64,000 nucleotides of DNA from Schistosoma mansoni (GCF_000237925.1 NW_017386067.1:372001-436000), one strand, 5' to 3'; numbered from the stretch's first letter, positions 44,003-54,621 are shown. The notes: a model not told the origin generated them from the letters alone. A program made the numbers and translations.

Positions 44003-45414
44003 TTTACATATATAAGAAGTTCAGTATACAAATCTGTTATGCGAATAGGTAAGTAAGAGAGAATAAAACTAACACTGATGATAATAAGTAAATGAATAGA
44101 GAATTTCAGTTGGGTGGTGACAATGACATTGAGGGGGCATAGAATTAATTATTTTACTATTCATATCATGCTGTAGGTAAGTTAACAAGGAAACAAAACC
44201 TTATTAGCATGAAAAGGGGATTGTTTACATAATTGAATGTTATGGTCTTAGCGTAGCTAGACAACAATTCAAAACTAAAGAGCACTAGATAACATAAAAT
44301 GGAGCAGAAGAGCACAACAAAATAAACGAACCAAACTTCGTATCCAGGATTTTTAGGCCTTCTGTGCAGTACTACACCAGGACGAAACAATTGCCCAAAG
44401 TCCCTTTGTTTTCAATGAATTTTTAGTTAAACCCCTTCCATAATGAATGACTTCAAATTTATGAATCTTCACAACCCTTGATAATAACAATATCGTTTCC
44501 AGATAGATCTTCGTCTGGTTGAATGCTTCTTCATAGTAGATATAAAAGCTTATTAATAGTGATATGTATGACAATAGCTTGAATAAATATTCCATCATTA
44601 TAATCCAGTTAAAACCTCCAAAAAATAAACTTAACAATGGGACAATGATCGTTAAAACTATTGAGTAATAAGTAGTATATGAATGATTAGTTAAATATTA
44701 CATAAGTAGAAAAGAAGGGGATATGAAAAAAGAGGTAAAGAGAAACAAATAAGCAAAGGATGAAAGTAATCCTCAGACCAAGTAAGAGATAGAAGTATTA
44801 CAAACTTCCTTGACATCTAAGGACTATGGTTGTAGGCTCGAATGACCAAGGTTTACTCTATACATAGCGAAAGATTATGAACTCATGAATCTCCTTAACT
44901 GGTTTAATATTTTTCACATATACATCATACTGAATATTTGAATGCAGCCATCTAGTTTTATTATTGCACATTCGCATAGATGCAGATCATTTCAAGTATA
45001 CGATACATGAACACATGAAATACACAAGTCAAGACTTATGCATCTCATAGTATAAACATAGGTATAGATACTCTAACCAGACCGAAGCCCATTACCATAA
45101 GGGAAATGATAGAGGAACATTTCCTCAAATCACTACGTCAAGCAGGGATAGGATTCAATGCCTCGTAGTGTGAAAGCTGCAAAAAGTGAGAAATATTAAT
45201 GAATTTTAGGTTTTGAACGATGGACTAACTTTATATAAACAACGAATAAAACCGCTGTAGGGCCTACTTAGGAGGCCTGAAACTTCTAGATTCAATTAGA
45301 TTATTGGTTTATATTAACCGTTCTAACTAAAGAACTAATGTGGATGATAAACTCAGTACACAACTATTTCGCACGAAATGTTATGTAAAAACCCTTTTTC
45401 TCTCCATTTTTCAG
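44003..45414. other. Unique sequence upstream of the coding exon
   Basis: Probably intron or 5' flank of the following gene. Upstream exons must exist if the phase-1 acceptor at 45414 is real, but none was recognised here. Minus-strand frames at 44166-44637 have no support. Confidence 0.4.
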
Positions 45415-45951
45415 GGCATTCATGGAACAGTCATAGTTGGAACCCAGAAAAGGAGGCACAGCAACAACAATATCAAGATGGCATTAATCGTATTGATGAG
45501 GATAACGATGATCATGATGATGGTTATGACGATGATAATGAATTATTGTATTTATTCAACTCAAATAGACACCCAACCGATTCAATTAACTTCAATCGTA
45601 AAGAATTTTTATATCCAAAAATTAGCTCACCGATAGATGACGTTACTGATGAACTACAAGAATCTGCTTCTTCAACGCCTCCTACAGATGAAAACATTGA
45701 CTATTTGAATCCATTTTGGCCAAATCTGATTTATTATAGAAATCCTTTAAAAAAACGTGATAGGACTACTGATTGGTTGGATGATAGTACTCAACTCACT
45801 GATAATAGTATGATTGTAAAAAAAATGCCAGAAACTGTAAAATGGTCTACACCAATTCAACCGGGCGATTCAAAAGATTTACGTAAATTACGTAATCTAG
45901 ATACATTTAATATGGAACAATTTAAACACCGAGATCGAACAAGATCAGATG
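45415..45951 (+). CDS. Coding exon of a host gene, unknown acidic protein
   Basis: A 537-bp open exon (179 codons) sits between a good acceptor (TCTCCATTTTTCAG) and a perfect donor (GGTAAGTG), both in phase 1. The product is hydrophilic: Gln-rich (QQQQ), then an Asp-rich stretch (IDEDNDDHDDGYDDDNE), and a Ser/Thr/Pro segment. NPFWPNLIYYRNPLKKRDRTTDWLDDS and a basic end (FKHRDRTRSD) follow. There is no signal peptide, membrane segment or known domain. Codon-level composition differs from the surrounding repeats. The continuation is proposed at 51241. The start codon must lie in an earlier exon. Confidence 0.72.
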
Positions 45952-45987
45952 GTAAGTGTACAATAATCTAGTTTACTGTCTTATTTT

Positions 45988-46145
45988 CAGAAGGGGTTTT
46001 GTGGAGATTTTAGTAATTTTATAGAGTTGAGATCATGAGTCAATTGAAGCTAGATTGGTCAGCAGAGATTGGTCAGTTGTACTCCTTAACATCAACAGTA
46101 GGAACTCCGAGAATTCCCTCTCGAAGCTAGTCACTGGTGAGTGAA
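45988..46145 (-). mobile_element. Family B SINE, internally deleted
   Basis: The terminus and 3' region (45988-46055, starting CAGAAGGGGTTTTGTGG) join directly to the antisense 5' region (about 46075-46145, TCTCGAAGCTAGTCACTGGTGAG). The tRNA-like head and ribozyme are missing. Confidence 0.72.
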
Positions 46146-46242
46146 TGACAGTTTCCATTTTGAGATTATGGATATTGTTGAATTTCATTGAAATCGTAAA
46201 CCGATTATGAACCGTGACCAGTGGAGTTGACACAACATGATG

Positions 46243-46492
46243 ATAGTTGAAGCGAACGGTATTGGGCTTGAGTCCCGGAGTGAATATCAACTCTGGAATG
46301 CAGGCACATCCCGCTGATGAGTCCAAGATAGGACGAAACATACATCCTGGATTCCACTGCTAACAACCATCTATCTTTATTTATAGTATCGAAGACGTCT
46401 GCACAGTATATACATATGCTAATAAGAGACTGATCAAATGCATTCCTAAACATCAATGAAAAGATTCAAACAAACAATAACAAATAAGTGAA
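46243..46492 (+). mobile_element. Smα-like SINE, 5'-truncated before the B box
   Basis: Plus-strand copy with B box GGGCTTGAGTCCC, ribozyme and the 3' end AACAATAACAAATAAGTGA. Shortly before it (46216-46235) is a scrap of family B. Confidence 0.8.
46304..46356 (+). ncRNA. Hammerhead ribozyme, Smα type
   Basis: The only Smα-type core here with the canonical CTGATGA. Stem II GUCC/GGAC, GAAAC, cleavage triplet ATC. Stem III (ACATACAT) is no longer palindromic, and stem I has one mismatch. Confidence 0.72.
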
Positions 46493-46671
46493 TGTCTTGT
46501 GCTCGATCCTTGTTTCGGTTGTTGACGTATACTGATAAAGTATCTTATACTAATATCTAACAGTTCTCTAGTACTTTTTAATTTTGATTGGTTGTCTAAA
46601 AAAAGAATTAGTTCTTGCAGTAAACTATGAAAACCAATATAGCCAGAATTTCCATACACTCGTTTCATACC

Positions 46672-46845
46672 ATTACTTACTTACTTACTTATGCCTGTTA
46701 CTCCTCGTGAAAGAGCATAGGCCGCTCACCAACATTCTCCATCCAACTCTGTCCTGGGCAATCTTTTCCAGTTCTTTCCAGTTGTTATTCATCCTTTTCA
46801 TATCTGCTTCTATTTCCCGGCGTAATATGTTCTTTGACCATTAAC
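46672..46845 (-). pseudogene. RTE-like retrotransposon, extreme 3' end
   Basis: Tail TTACTTACTTACTTATG at the left and about 150 bp of antisense coding end, truncated at GTTCTTTGACC. Confidence 0.78.
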
Positions 46846-48339
46846 TTTACTAAAATATGTAATCAGTATATCAGAATATTATCTCCCAAAATAAATAAGT
46901 TGTTTTCCTCCATTTATTGACTTAACTAGAGTAGGGGAAAATGTATAAATTTTCTCCCATCGAAATGTCATTAGTTAAATAGATAACGATAACCTTAATT
47001 TATTTGTGCGAAATTGGTAATGAAAAGTCCAAAAAAAGGACAGCTGAGAACTCACTATTCACCATGGTTACTAAACGAGAAAAAAAACACAACTAAACTA
47101 TCGTTACTATGTTTGATAAAACCGGGTGTTATTCAATTATTCTAATGAATATTGTCCAAAGTGTAGAGTAGTTATTATTGGTGTTAAAATTAATTAGCCT
47201 ACATAGAATTATACTATATCCTCCAAGCTTCAATTAGAAGATGAGAAAAGACAGCCTACTTATCCATATGTTTGTACGGACTAGAATATTAGCAGGATCA
47301 CAACACATTATCAATAATATTCGTTATAATTGGCAATCACCTAATTCAATAAATAGTATGGTTGATTAGTTGAAAGATTTCTTAATATCTTATTTGCATC
47401 CACATATACACATTGATTTCTGAACTGTGACTGACTGGTACGGTGTTCTAACCAGAAAATAGCTGGTGAAGCTTACTGGGGAGATCTATAGGTCCTTTTG
47501 AAACTACTTCCATCTTTTCGAGGCTTACTAAACTACCACGTAAATGTAATTTAGTGGGGACCGTTGCCTCACGAGTCTTTGTATGCATAATGGTATCGCA
47601 CCAAAAGAACAAGTAAAGAGGTTTACGATTTACTTGCTGAACGACAAAGTAAGCCCCGAATATGGAATCCAGGTTCGATCGGATACAACAGAGTTGGTAA
47701 TTAGTTCGATCTCTATGACCGCCTAAGTTGGCTGACAGAGTTGCCCCCAATATCCAACAGAGCCACAAGGAAACCTTAGTAGGATTTTGCTGTATTCTTT
47801 TTTATCCATAAGTGATTTACTCAGATTCCATTTTCTTTCATAGCTTAATAAATTCGATGTGTGAGTTCTATTTCAACTCTTATATTACAAAGACCAGAAC
47901 GAAATAAAAATATAAAAATAACCTGCATTGCTCAGCTTAAATTTTGTGGTAATTAGCTTAGTCATAGCAGCAAGAGTATACATAAAGTAAACATGAGATT
48001 AAATCAATCGAGACTGATTTTAGGCTAGCCCTTAACCAGTTAGAAGACAGCCTTTCTGAATAGATAATTAATGGAACAAGATGTTACATAATCATATTCT
48101 TTACAAATTACTCTGAATATATCTTAACATATAAATTCAGACCAATACCTACATCTATCAAGATGCAGATTTTCCGTAACCTCGTTCAAAAATCCAAAAA
48201 AAGTTATCGGATTAGTTCATCTACAAAATATAACCTGAAGGAATTTAAATTTGTTTCAGGATAATGAGTTTGAGGTTATGATTTAGTAACAGTATTACAT
48301 AATGGTGTTTTCCTGGGTTTTGACTTTCTCTCAATAGAT
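46846..48339. other. Unique sequence with an unclassified GC-richer block
   Basis: The block 47440-47770 is GC-richer, contains an open minus-strand frame of 106 codons (with PTKLHLRGSLVSLEKMEVVSKGP), and faintly resembles 28570-28980. Probably a decayed repeat; no family assigned. Confidence 0.35.
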
Positions 48340-48585
48340 TAGAGGGGGTTTTGTGGAGAATTTAGTATTTTCATAGTTGAAAGCGTGAGTCAATTGAAGC
48401 TAGACCACCAGGGGAAACCTGGAAGCACTGGACGGCCGTTTCGTCCTATTGTGGGACTCCTCAGTGGCAGTGCGCATCCACGATCCCTCCTCGCTAGATT
48501 CGAACCCAGGACCTACCAGTCTCGTGCCAGAGCACTTAACCGATGGACCACTGAGCCGGCATCCAAAAGTGTTAATGTCTCTCAA
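48340..48585 (-). mobile_element. Family B SINE
   Basis: Minus-strand copy from the terminus (GAGGGGGTTTTGTGGAG) through ribozyme and tRNA-like head to GCCGGCATCC. The ribozyme core is intact but carries the CCA insertion that displaces stem I. Confidence 0.82.
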
Positions 48586-48811
48586 TAGCCTAGAAGTTAT
48601 GTTTTAAATTCTGATTGGCTTATCCATATGCTATACTTTTACCATAATAAGTTGCAGCGACTTCAGTACATTAATCAATTAACACAATTAGTCAGTTAAA
48701 ATAGATTTAAACTAAAAGACTGTGATGCGGCTTTATTGTCAAGAATTCGCAATCTATACCTGATAAAAGCATTCATGGTGCAAATCTAAATTACAGAATT
48801 ATAATTAATTT

Positions 48812-49262
48812 AATAGTTGAATTCATGAATTGATTTAAACTAGACCACTTATGGGAAACCTGGAAGCACTGGACGGCCGTTCCATTCTAGTATGGGACTC
48901 TTCAGAAGTGCTCATCCACGATTCCACTCACGAGAATAAAACCCACAAACCTCGGTCTCTCGCGTGAACACTTAACTTATAGACCACTGAGCAGACCGGC
49001 ATCCAACGATGTTAATGTCTAACTTTAACCAATCCATGATGTTGCGCCTCCGTTCACCATTGTCTTCAGTGAGTAACTATCTCACAACAGACACAGTTCT
49101 AATCCACTGGTCAAGGTTACTTACTAGAACTCTAAGAAACATATCTTTAAGCCAGTCATTAGTGAGCTTATGATGATTATCACCAGTGCTTCCAGGTTTC
49201 CATGGTGATTTAGCTAAAACCGATTCATAAATTACTACAATTTCCACAAACTATCATTCTGT
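48812..49262. mobile_element. Family B composite, long minus copy plus sense terminus
   Basis: 48812-49180 is a near-complete minus-strand copy with a damaged ribozyme (GTTCCATTC in place of GTTTCGTCC). From 49184 a plus-strand 3' region (TGCTTCCAGGTTTCCATGG to CAAACTATCATTCTG) follows, so both outer ends are the family terminus. It is the mirror image of the shorter-arm composites. Confidence 0.78.
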
Positions 49263-49381
49263 TTATAATTAATTTAGAAAATTTTTTTTCTAAAATAGAA
49301 CAGTTAATGTATCAAATGAAAGTCTACAATTAGACCATGAAATTTTTATCAACAAAATGTTTCTCAAACAAATAATTTCCA

Positions 49382-49576
49382 AGGGGGTTTTGTGGAGATT
49401 TTAGTAATTTTATATAGTTAAGATCATGAGTAAATTAAAGCTAGACTACCGTGGAAAACCTGGAAGCACTGGACGGCCGTTTCGTCCTATTATGGGACTC
49501 TTCAGCAGTGCGCATCCACGACCCCGCCTCGCGGGATTCGAACTCAGGACCTACCAGTCTCGCGTCAGAGCACTTC
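49382..49576 (-). mobile_element. Family B SINE fragment
   Basis: Minus-strand copy from the terminus AAGGGGGTTTTGTGGAG through ribozyme and B box (GGATTCGAACTC antisense), truncated before the A box. Confidence 0.82.
49462..49518 (-). ncRNA. Hammerhead ribozyme, family B type, intact
   Basis: Perfect stem I GCACUG/CAGUGC, core CTGAAGA, GUCC/GGAC, GAAAC, palindrome ACGGCCGT and triplet GTC. No deviation from a minimal hammerhead is visible. Confidence 0.87.
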
Positions 49577-49635
49577 TCAAGTTTGTCATTCTTATTTATT
49601 CATTTTATTTTATAATAACCATCATTATCCAACTT

Positions 49636-49724
49636 TGTAAGCAAAGATGGATAATGGCTAGCAGTGGAATCCAAGACGCGTGTTTCGTCCTATTCGGGAC
49701 TCGTCAGTTGGATGCACCTGCATC
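49636..49724 (-). mobile_element. 89-bp ribozyme-only Smα insertion with perfect 9-bp TSD
   Basis: The insertion holds the ribozyme and the following about 35 bp only, ending (minus strand) CATCTTTGCTTACA. Direct repeats ATCCAACTT lie at 49627-49635 and 49725-49733. The 3' end is the same GCTTAC point that forms one outer end of the inverted dimers, which marks it as a real RNA end or priming site. Confidence 0.84.
49667..49723 (-). ncRNA. Hammerhead ribozyme, Smα type, with stem I covariation
   Basis: CTGACGA, GUCC/GGAC, GAAAC, triplet GTC. Stem I reads AUCCAA/UUGGAU where the family has AUCCAG/CUGGAU: a G-C pair replaced by A-U on both strands, keeping the pairing. Confidence 0.82.
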
Positions 49725-50009
49725 ATCCAACTTATTTTTTCTCGTTGAGTAATCAAAAAATAATAAATCTTGTACAGAAGATTTATTTGGATTAACTAAG
49801 TGAAGAAGATCATTCCCATAGAGTGAATATAAACCTTGAAATGAACTTGACAATAATGTAAACAAATTGAGTAACCAAAAGATAACTTTCCACTAAGAAA
49901 TTATTTTGTTCTTAACCGAGATAGAAAACGAAGCACAGATTTTATTGGGAATTTTGTAAAACATACTACTAGATAACTCGTTATGAAATAAAGAAAAACA
50001 ACCATTCAA

Positions 50010-50640
50010 GTTTGTTAGTCAGTCAGTCAGTCACAACGTAGAACTTCGTACGTACGTACGTAGATCAGTTCGAGTTGCCATACCACATTAACACAGAGAT
50101 GAAGTTGTCGATTCAAATTCCATTGTGGTAGAAGTAATAAGAGTACAAACAGTAATCCGAAAGATTAGGGTTTGAAGGTATTATTCAAGGGGTATAATCC
50201 AGTGAAATAAATTTGGAAAGAGAAAAACGAAAGGAACTTGAAGAATTCATAAGATTAGAATTTGGGAGGACAGAAAGAGTGGATACACCTTCGCCAATGC
50301 AAACGATTTTGAGCCATGTCATTCAAGGTCTCTAACCATTGATTGCTATCATCTCGCGAGTCCCAACCAGGTAATCTACACCTACCATTATGGCTCAGTC
50401 CAACTGTCAGTGAATTCATGGATTTGTGCCACATTTTGATTTGGCCGCTCATAGCTTTCTTCCAACTTACTCCTACACCATAAAGCATTGCACGTCTGGG
50501 CAGTCGGTGGTTGGGCATACGTAAAACATGTCCCAGCCATGTCAACTGATGAAGTTTCACTACTTCATCAATCGATTTGCAGGATATGTGTACACGTGTG
50601 CTGTAAGTATATGTACTCGCCAATTAGGTAGGTTTGTTAA
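50010..50640 (-). pseudogene. Second RTE-like family, 3' end
   Basis: The minus strand encodes the end of a pol protein: IDEVVKLHQLTWLGHVLRMP, RLPRRAML, GRCRLPGW and WLETLNDMAQNRLHWRRCIHS (50623-50255). It is followed by a 3' UTR and a (TGAC)n tail near 50018-50034. The WLGHVLR and final Trp-Arg motifs mark it as a relative of the first RTE family. The different tail and UTR show it is a separate one. Confidence 0.82.
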
Positions 50641-50654
50641 CTTTTGCATGTTAG

Positions 50655-50840
50655 TCTAACAATATTTACTGATGAGTGCCAAATAGCATGAAACCTATGT
50701 TGACTACCTCCAACCACTACCTAATATCTCAACACAGTATACGTGTTGTCGAGTTACTTAGACCTGAGTCACATCACTACATATTCGCTAGGATTCAATC
50801 AGCGCTAAGAAGGACTTAACATACATGGAGGTGGAGTTAT
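50655..50840 (+). mobile_element. Family C element, 5'-truncated near the ribozyme
   Basis: Begins just before the ribozyme and continues through ACTACCTCCAACCACTACC to CGCTAAGAAGGACTTAACA. It gives the family C 3' region, matched at 12.3 kb. Confidence 0.65.
50658..50712 (+). ncRNA. Hammerhead ribozyme candidate, family C type
   Basis: CTGATGA core, stem II GUGC, loop CAAAUA, GCAU (one G·U), then GAAAC and stem III near the family palindrome ACCTAGGT (here ACCTATGT). The catalytic core is complete. Stem I is weak because the upstream flank is not the original one. Confidence 0.65.
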
Positions 50841-51240
50841 ATTCCCTGAGATGAATGGTTTTATAGTAAGCTCTTTATCACCGTACTTTTTGAAAATGGT
50901 CACCGGTAATGTTTTCTAGAGCAAAAATGAAAGCTTTGGCATTAAACCATACAACCTAGAGAGTTTAGTACTATCAAAATCATTTTATATCGTATGAAAA
51001 TCTCTTTCTCATCCATAGGAGCTAAAGTTCTATTAGCAAACGTCATTAGTTCAAAACTGTTTCAATAGTCTAAGTGCTTTTTCCTACTTCATCTCAATTA
51101 GTGTTGTGTACACACACACATGCCTCAGTTACTCAAACCAAATTGTTCCATCCAGTGTAAATATTAACAGTTTCGTTTTTCTTCAACTTTTCATTCAATG
51201 AGCTTTTTTTATTTATTTTCCAAATCTTTTTTTCAATTAG

Positions 51241-51347
51241 ATACACGTCAGGAACATTCTAGATCTTGGATAAACGAAAGTGAGTTCAATAATTCAGCCG
51301 TCAACGAACAAAGCGATCGTCAAGGTCTGTACAATCTCTTTGAGTAG
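51241..51347 (+). CDS. Likely 3' terminal exon of the same host gene
   Basis: After the acceptor TTTTTCAATTAG the phase-1 frame continues without a stop: TRQEHSRSWINESEF, NNSAVNEQSDRQ, then GLYNLFE and TAG at 51345-51347. The joined codon at the splice is GAT. AATAAA at 51419-51424 is 72 bp after the stop, a normal poly-A distance. Alternatively the exon ends at 51324 before GTCTGT, also phase 1, and the gene continues. The terminal reading is preferred because that donor is weak. Confidence 0.62.
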
Positions 51348-51418
51348 AAAACATTCATGAACCTTATTCTTCAAAGTATTCTCACAATCATAACCATGTT
51401 TTAAGACTATTCATTGTA

Positions 51419-51424
51419 AATAAA
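51419..51424 (+). terminator. Poly-A signal AATAAA
   Basis: Canonical hexamer 72 bp past the proposed stop codon. In AT-rich DNA such hexamers are frequent, so its value lies in its position. Confidence 0.5.
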
Positions 51425-51659
51425 ATTTAATGAGACATAAAAAAAATATTTGATTGTTTCAGTATTCTAATGGAACTGACTCAAGACTAAAATATCGTCA
51501 CTTTGAAGCTACTGAGCAACTAGTATTCTTAGTGTAGAATATTTACTCATTAGTACAGTTACTGAACTGTAACAGGGTGTTAGAAACATCACTTCACTAA
51601 TAGTAACAATAAGTTTAACTCCTTTATTAGTATATTAGTACCTAGCTTCAACAAAGATG
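51425..51659. other. AT-rich unique sequence
   Basis: 3' flank of the proposed gene; nothing recognised. Confidence 0.4.
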
Positions 51660-51975
51660 TAGATTTTTTTTCGAATAGCTGAATTGTGGTTAATATTGAA
51701 ATTCATAATACACTTCAAGTTCTATTTAAGGCTCATCAGATGGATGAACCTGAATCTAATTGTTAATGTTCACATTAGAACTCGGGGCCAGTACCGTTTT
51801 ACTTCAAACACCGACAAGTTATCAGCAAAGCTACTGAATACAGATATCCGGCACTCTGTTCAGTAAGCGTTTGAATTATCTTATATCATAATGCTCCATA
51901 CAGTATACACATATATAAACAAAGACTGATCAAAAATTCATTCCTGAGTGTCCATAATGAGATGATTCTCACCCT
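51660..51975 (-). repeat. Decayed Smα-like SINE
   Basis: Antisense match to the ribozyme region (TTCTATTTAAGGCTCATCAG), the B-box region (GAACTCGGGGCCAGTACC) and the 3' part (ATACACATATATAAACAAAGACTGATCAA). Heavily mutated. Confidence 0.5.
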
Positions 51976-52507
51976 TTCTTGTGATTATATATATATATAT
52001 TGTTATATTTTGGATCTGCTAATCAATATCATATCCTATTCACTATTCAGAACTCTAATTCTGATCCTGTCTATGACATGTATACTATTTCTTCTTTAAC
52101 CTAGCGTCTCAAACATGAACGATCATATACCTGACTAGCATAGCTGACCTTGAGTCAATGAAGCCAAGTTCCTATTGGTTCGCTATTCTCAAGTCTTTCT
52201 CAATGCCCTAACTTGAGTTTGGAAAGTTAGCAACCAGCTTCTTTAATTACTATATTTTGAACATAGGAAGGTTTATATCCAAACACACTGGACTGCATCG
52301 CATCATGAAACGAAAAATAACATTATTCATAAACGAGTCTAAAGTGAATGTAAATAAAGGAAGCTGAAGGTGATAAATTGGCAGTAAAATAAGAATAATA
52401 AGTGATATAATAAAAGTTGGTAGATTAGACAGAAGCTTAAGATAAACAGAAAATATATACATAGTAATCCAGTTACGTAACAATTATACAATAAGAGTAT
52501 AGTATTT
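51976..52507. other. AT-rich unique sequence
   Basis: A short TA run near 51986. No gene supported. Confidence 0.4.
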
Positions 52508-52885
52508 TTCATAGTTGAAATCATGAGTCAATTGAAGCTAGACCATCTATGGGAAACACTAGACAGCCGTTTCGTCCTATTGTGGGACTCCTCAGCAATG
52601 CAAATCCACGATCCCACCTCACGAGATCCGAACCCGGAACGGTAGCTTAATTTCATGGATTGAATGAAGTTAGACATTAACACCGTTGGATGTCGACCGG
52701 CTCACTGGTCTAATGGTTAAGCGCTCGTATACGAGACAGATAGGTCCTGGGTTCGAATCTTGAGAGGCGTGATCGTGGATGCGCACTGCCCCGAGCAGTC
52801 CCACAATAGGACGAAACGGCCGTCCAGTGCTTCCAGGTTTTCCATGGTGGTCTAGCTTCAATCGACTCATGATTTCAACTATAAA
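52508..52885. mobile_element. Family B inverted composite, symmetric ends
   Basis: A minus arm (52508-52630) and a plus copy (52631-52885) give matching outer ends (CATAGTTGAAATCATGAGTC and its complement) over about 60 bp. The plus copy has A box TGGTCTAATGG and B box GGGTTCGAATC. Its ribozyme reads CCCGAGCA and is dead; the minus one is intact. No TSD was found. Confidence 0.8.
52553..52607 (-). ncRNA. Hammerhead ribozyme, family B type, intact
   Basis: Stem I GCAUUG/UAGUGU pairs fully with wobbles. CTGAGGA, GUCC/GGAC, GAAAC, ACGGCTGT and GTC are all present. Confidence 0.8.
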
Positions 52886-54296
52886 AAGAAATGAGTTAAT
52901 ATATAAGTCACTAGTTAAATGAAACACATTAGTTGTCAAGTAATCTTCAATATACATTCTTGCCAAATTATTTTTATCCCTTTTTTTTTACTTTTAGGCT
53001 GATACTATTATTAATACACGTGTTATTAATTACATTTATGTGAGTACATCTATTATACATGTGTATATGCTCCCCTTCATAAGAATATATATTGATTGAT
53101 AGATTAATCAATATTTTCGCACAAAGACAGACATGTGATCAGAACCAATCATAATTCAGCTATATATATATATATATATATATCAGAATGTTTCAACTAC
53201 TTACAATCAATTAATCAGTAGTATTCAACATCATTATATCAAATTACAGATTAAATTCTACTTTAATTCCTCTAAGAGAACAAAATTCGGATTAAAAAAC
53301 AGCTATTCTTGATAATATCCATCTTATTATATGGAAATCTGTTTTTATATTATTATTATTATATCTATTTGTGTTAAAATGCATTTTATTGTTGTTGTTA
53401 CTATGGTGACTGTGAATTGTAATTTTATATATGCTTGTTTATGTGATTTTATCATCAGTAATTTATCTAAACCATTTATCATTACAGTTTTAACATCCAA
53501 TAAACATTCTAATGAACATGTTATGGAAATCTTAAACTTTACGTTTTCATTTTTGGTTTCTGTGCATTTCTTTTTTTTCTTTTTTTTGGAGGGGGGGATT
53601 TAATCACTATGCGTGTGTTTTGAGAATATTTATTATAAATCTCAAATGAATGTTATAAATAATTAGCATATTAGATTCCTTATATGTTAGGTTTGTATAA
53701 TATTATAGGTTAGTAAGTATTACTCATATATAGAATGCTAAATCTGAATCTGAAAATATATGGTGTTGGTTGATATGTTAAGCTCATATACCCTTATTCT
53801 AGCTTATGGACAAGTCAATTTACCTATCCATCATGAGTTATGTTTTCACCTTGTTAATTATTCACTTATTAACCCTGACTATTTTTTATATGAGCTTATA
53901 GGTGTGTACAGTTTTTATCTTATTCATCACATGTCTCTATCTTATTAATAATAATAATAATAATTTCTTATCTGACAATAAATATTGATAAACGCTTGAT
54001 AAAAGCGAGTTGGTTCACCCTCCATCTCCAATGTGCATTACTTTCGCTTTGCTCGCTGGTATTTGCTCATGTGCTTGTAGCTTTCTGGCCTAAATCTGAC
54101 TCCTATGTAATCGTATGAATGATTGTTGTCAAAATATACATCCTGTCTATCCTCGTATGTAATACATGACTTAATCCACGTTGATGAATAACGGAGTTAA
54201 ATAGGTCAAATAAGAGAACGTATTTGGAATAAATATATTTTGAACACTCACACCGATTAGTTCACTCAACTTCTATCTTCAATAACCAATATATAT
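52886..54296. other. Unique sequence, very AT-rich
   Basis: (TA)n at about 53159-53182, (AAT)n at about 53947-53961 and a poly-T/poly-G patch at 53570-53598. Hydrophobic frames at 53331-53603 and 53760-53948 reflect base composition. No exon supported. Confidence 0.45.
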
Positions 54297-54621
54297 AATG
54301 AGAAGCATCGACCAGTAGAGTTCAACCAGGTCTGTTGTGATATATCAACTCACTGATGACAATGGTGGATGGTTGATCGATTTCGTGAATTGGTCGAAGT
54401 TAGACAATAACACCATTGGATGCCGACACAGTAGTTCTAGAGGTTAAGTGTCACTGTGGGACTCCTCAGCAGTGCGCATCCACGATCCCGCCTCACGAAA
54501 TTCGAACCCAGGACCTATCAGTCTCGCGCACGAGCACTTAACCTCCATAGTGATCTAGCTTCAATTGACTTATGATTTCAACTATATAAAATTACTAAAA
54601 TCTCCACAAAACCCTCTTCTA
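54297..54621. mobile_element. Family B copy with inverted middle segment
   Basis: Plus-strand 5' region to the A box (54297-54449), then a minus-strand ribozyme/tRNA-head segment (54450-54545). The plus-strand 3' region follows to the terminus AAACCCTCTTCTA (54546-54621). The element is complete in length, but its centre is flipped. Confidence 0.75.

Larger units (their letters stand above)
45952..51240 (+). other. Proposed 5.3-kb intron packed with repeats
   Basis: Bounded by GTAAGTG at 45952 and TTTTTTTCAATTAG at 51240, with phase 1 on both sides. It holds family B, A and C SINEs, an RTE 3' end and the second RTE-like family. That load of mobile elements is normal for schistosome introns. 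Confidence 0.6.
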
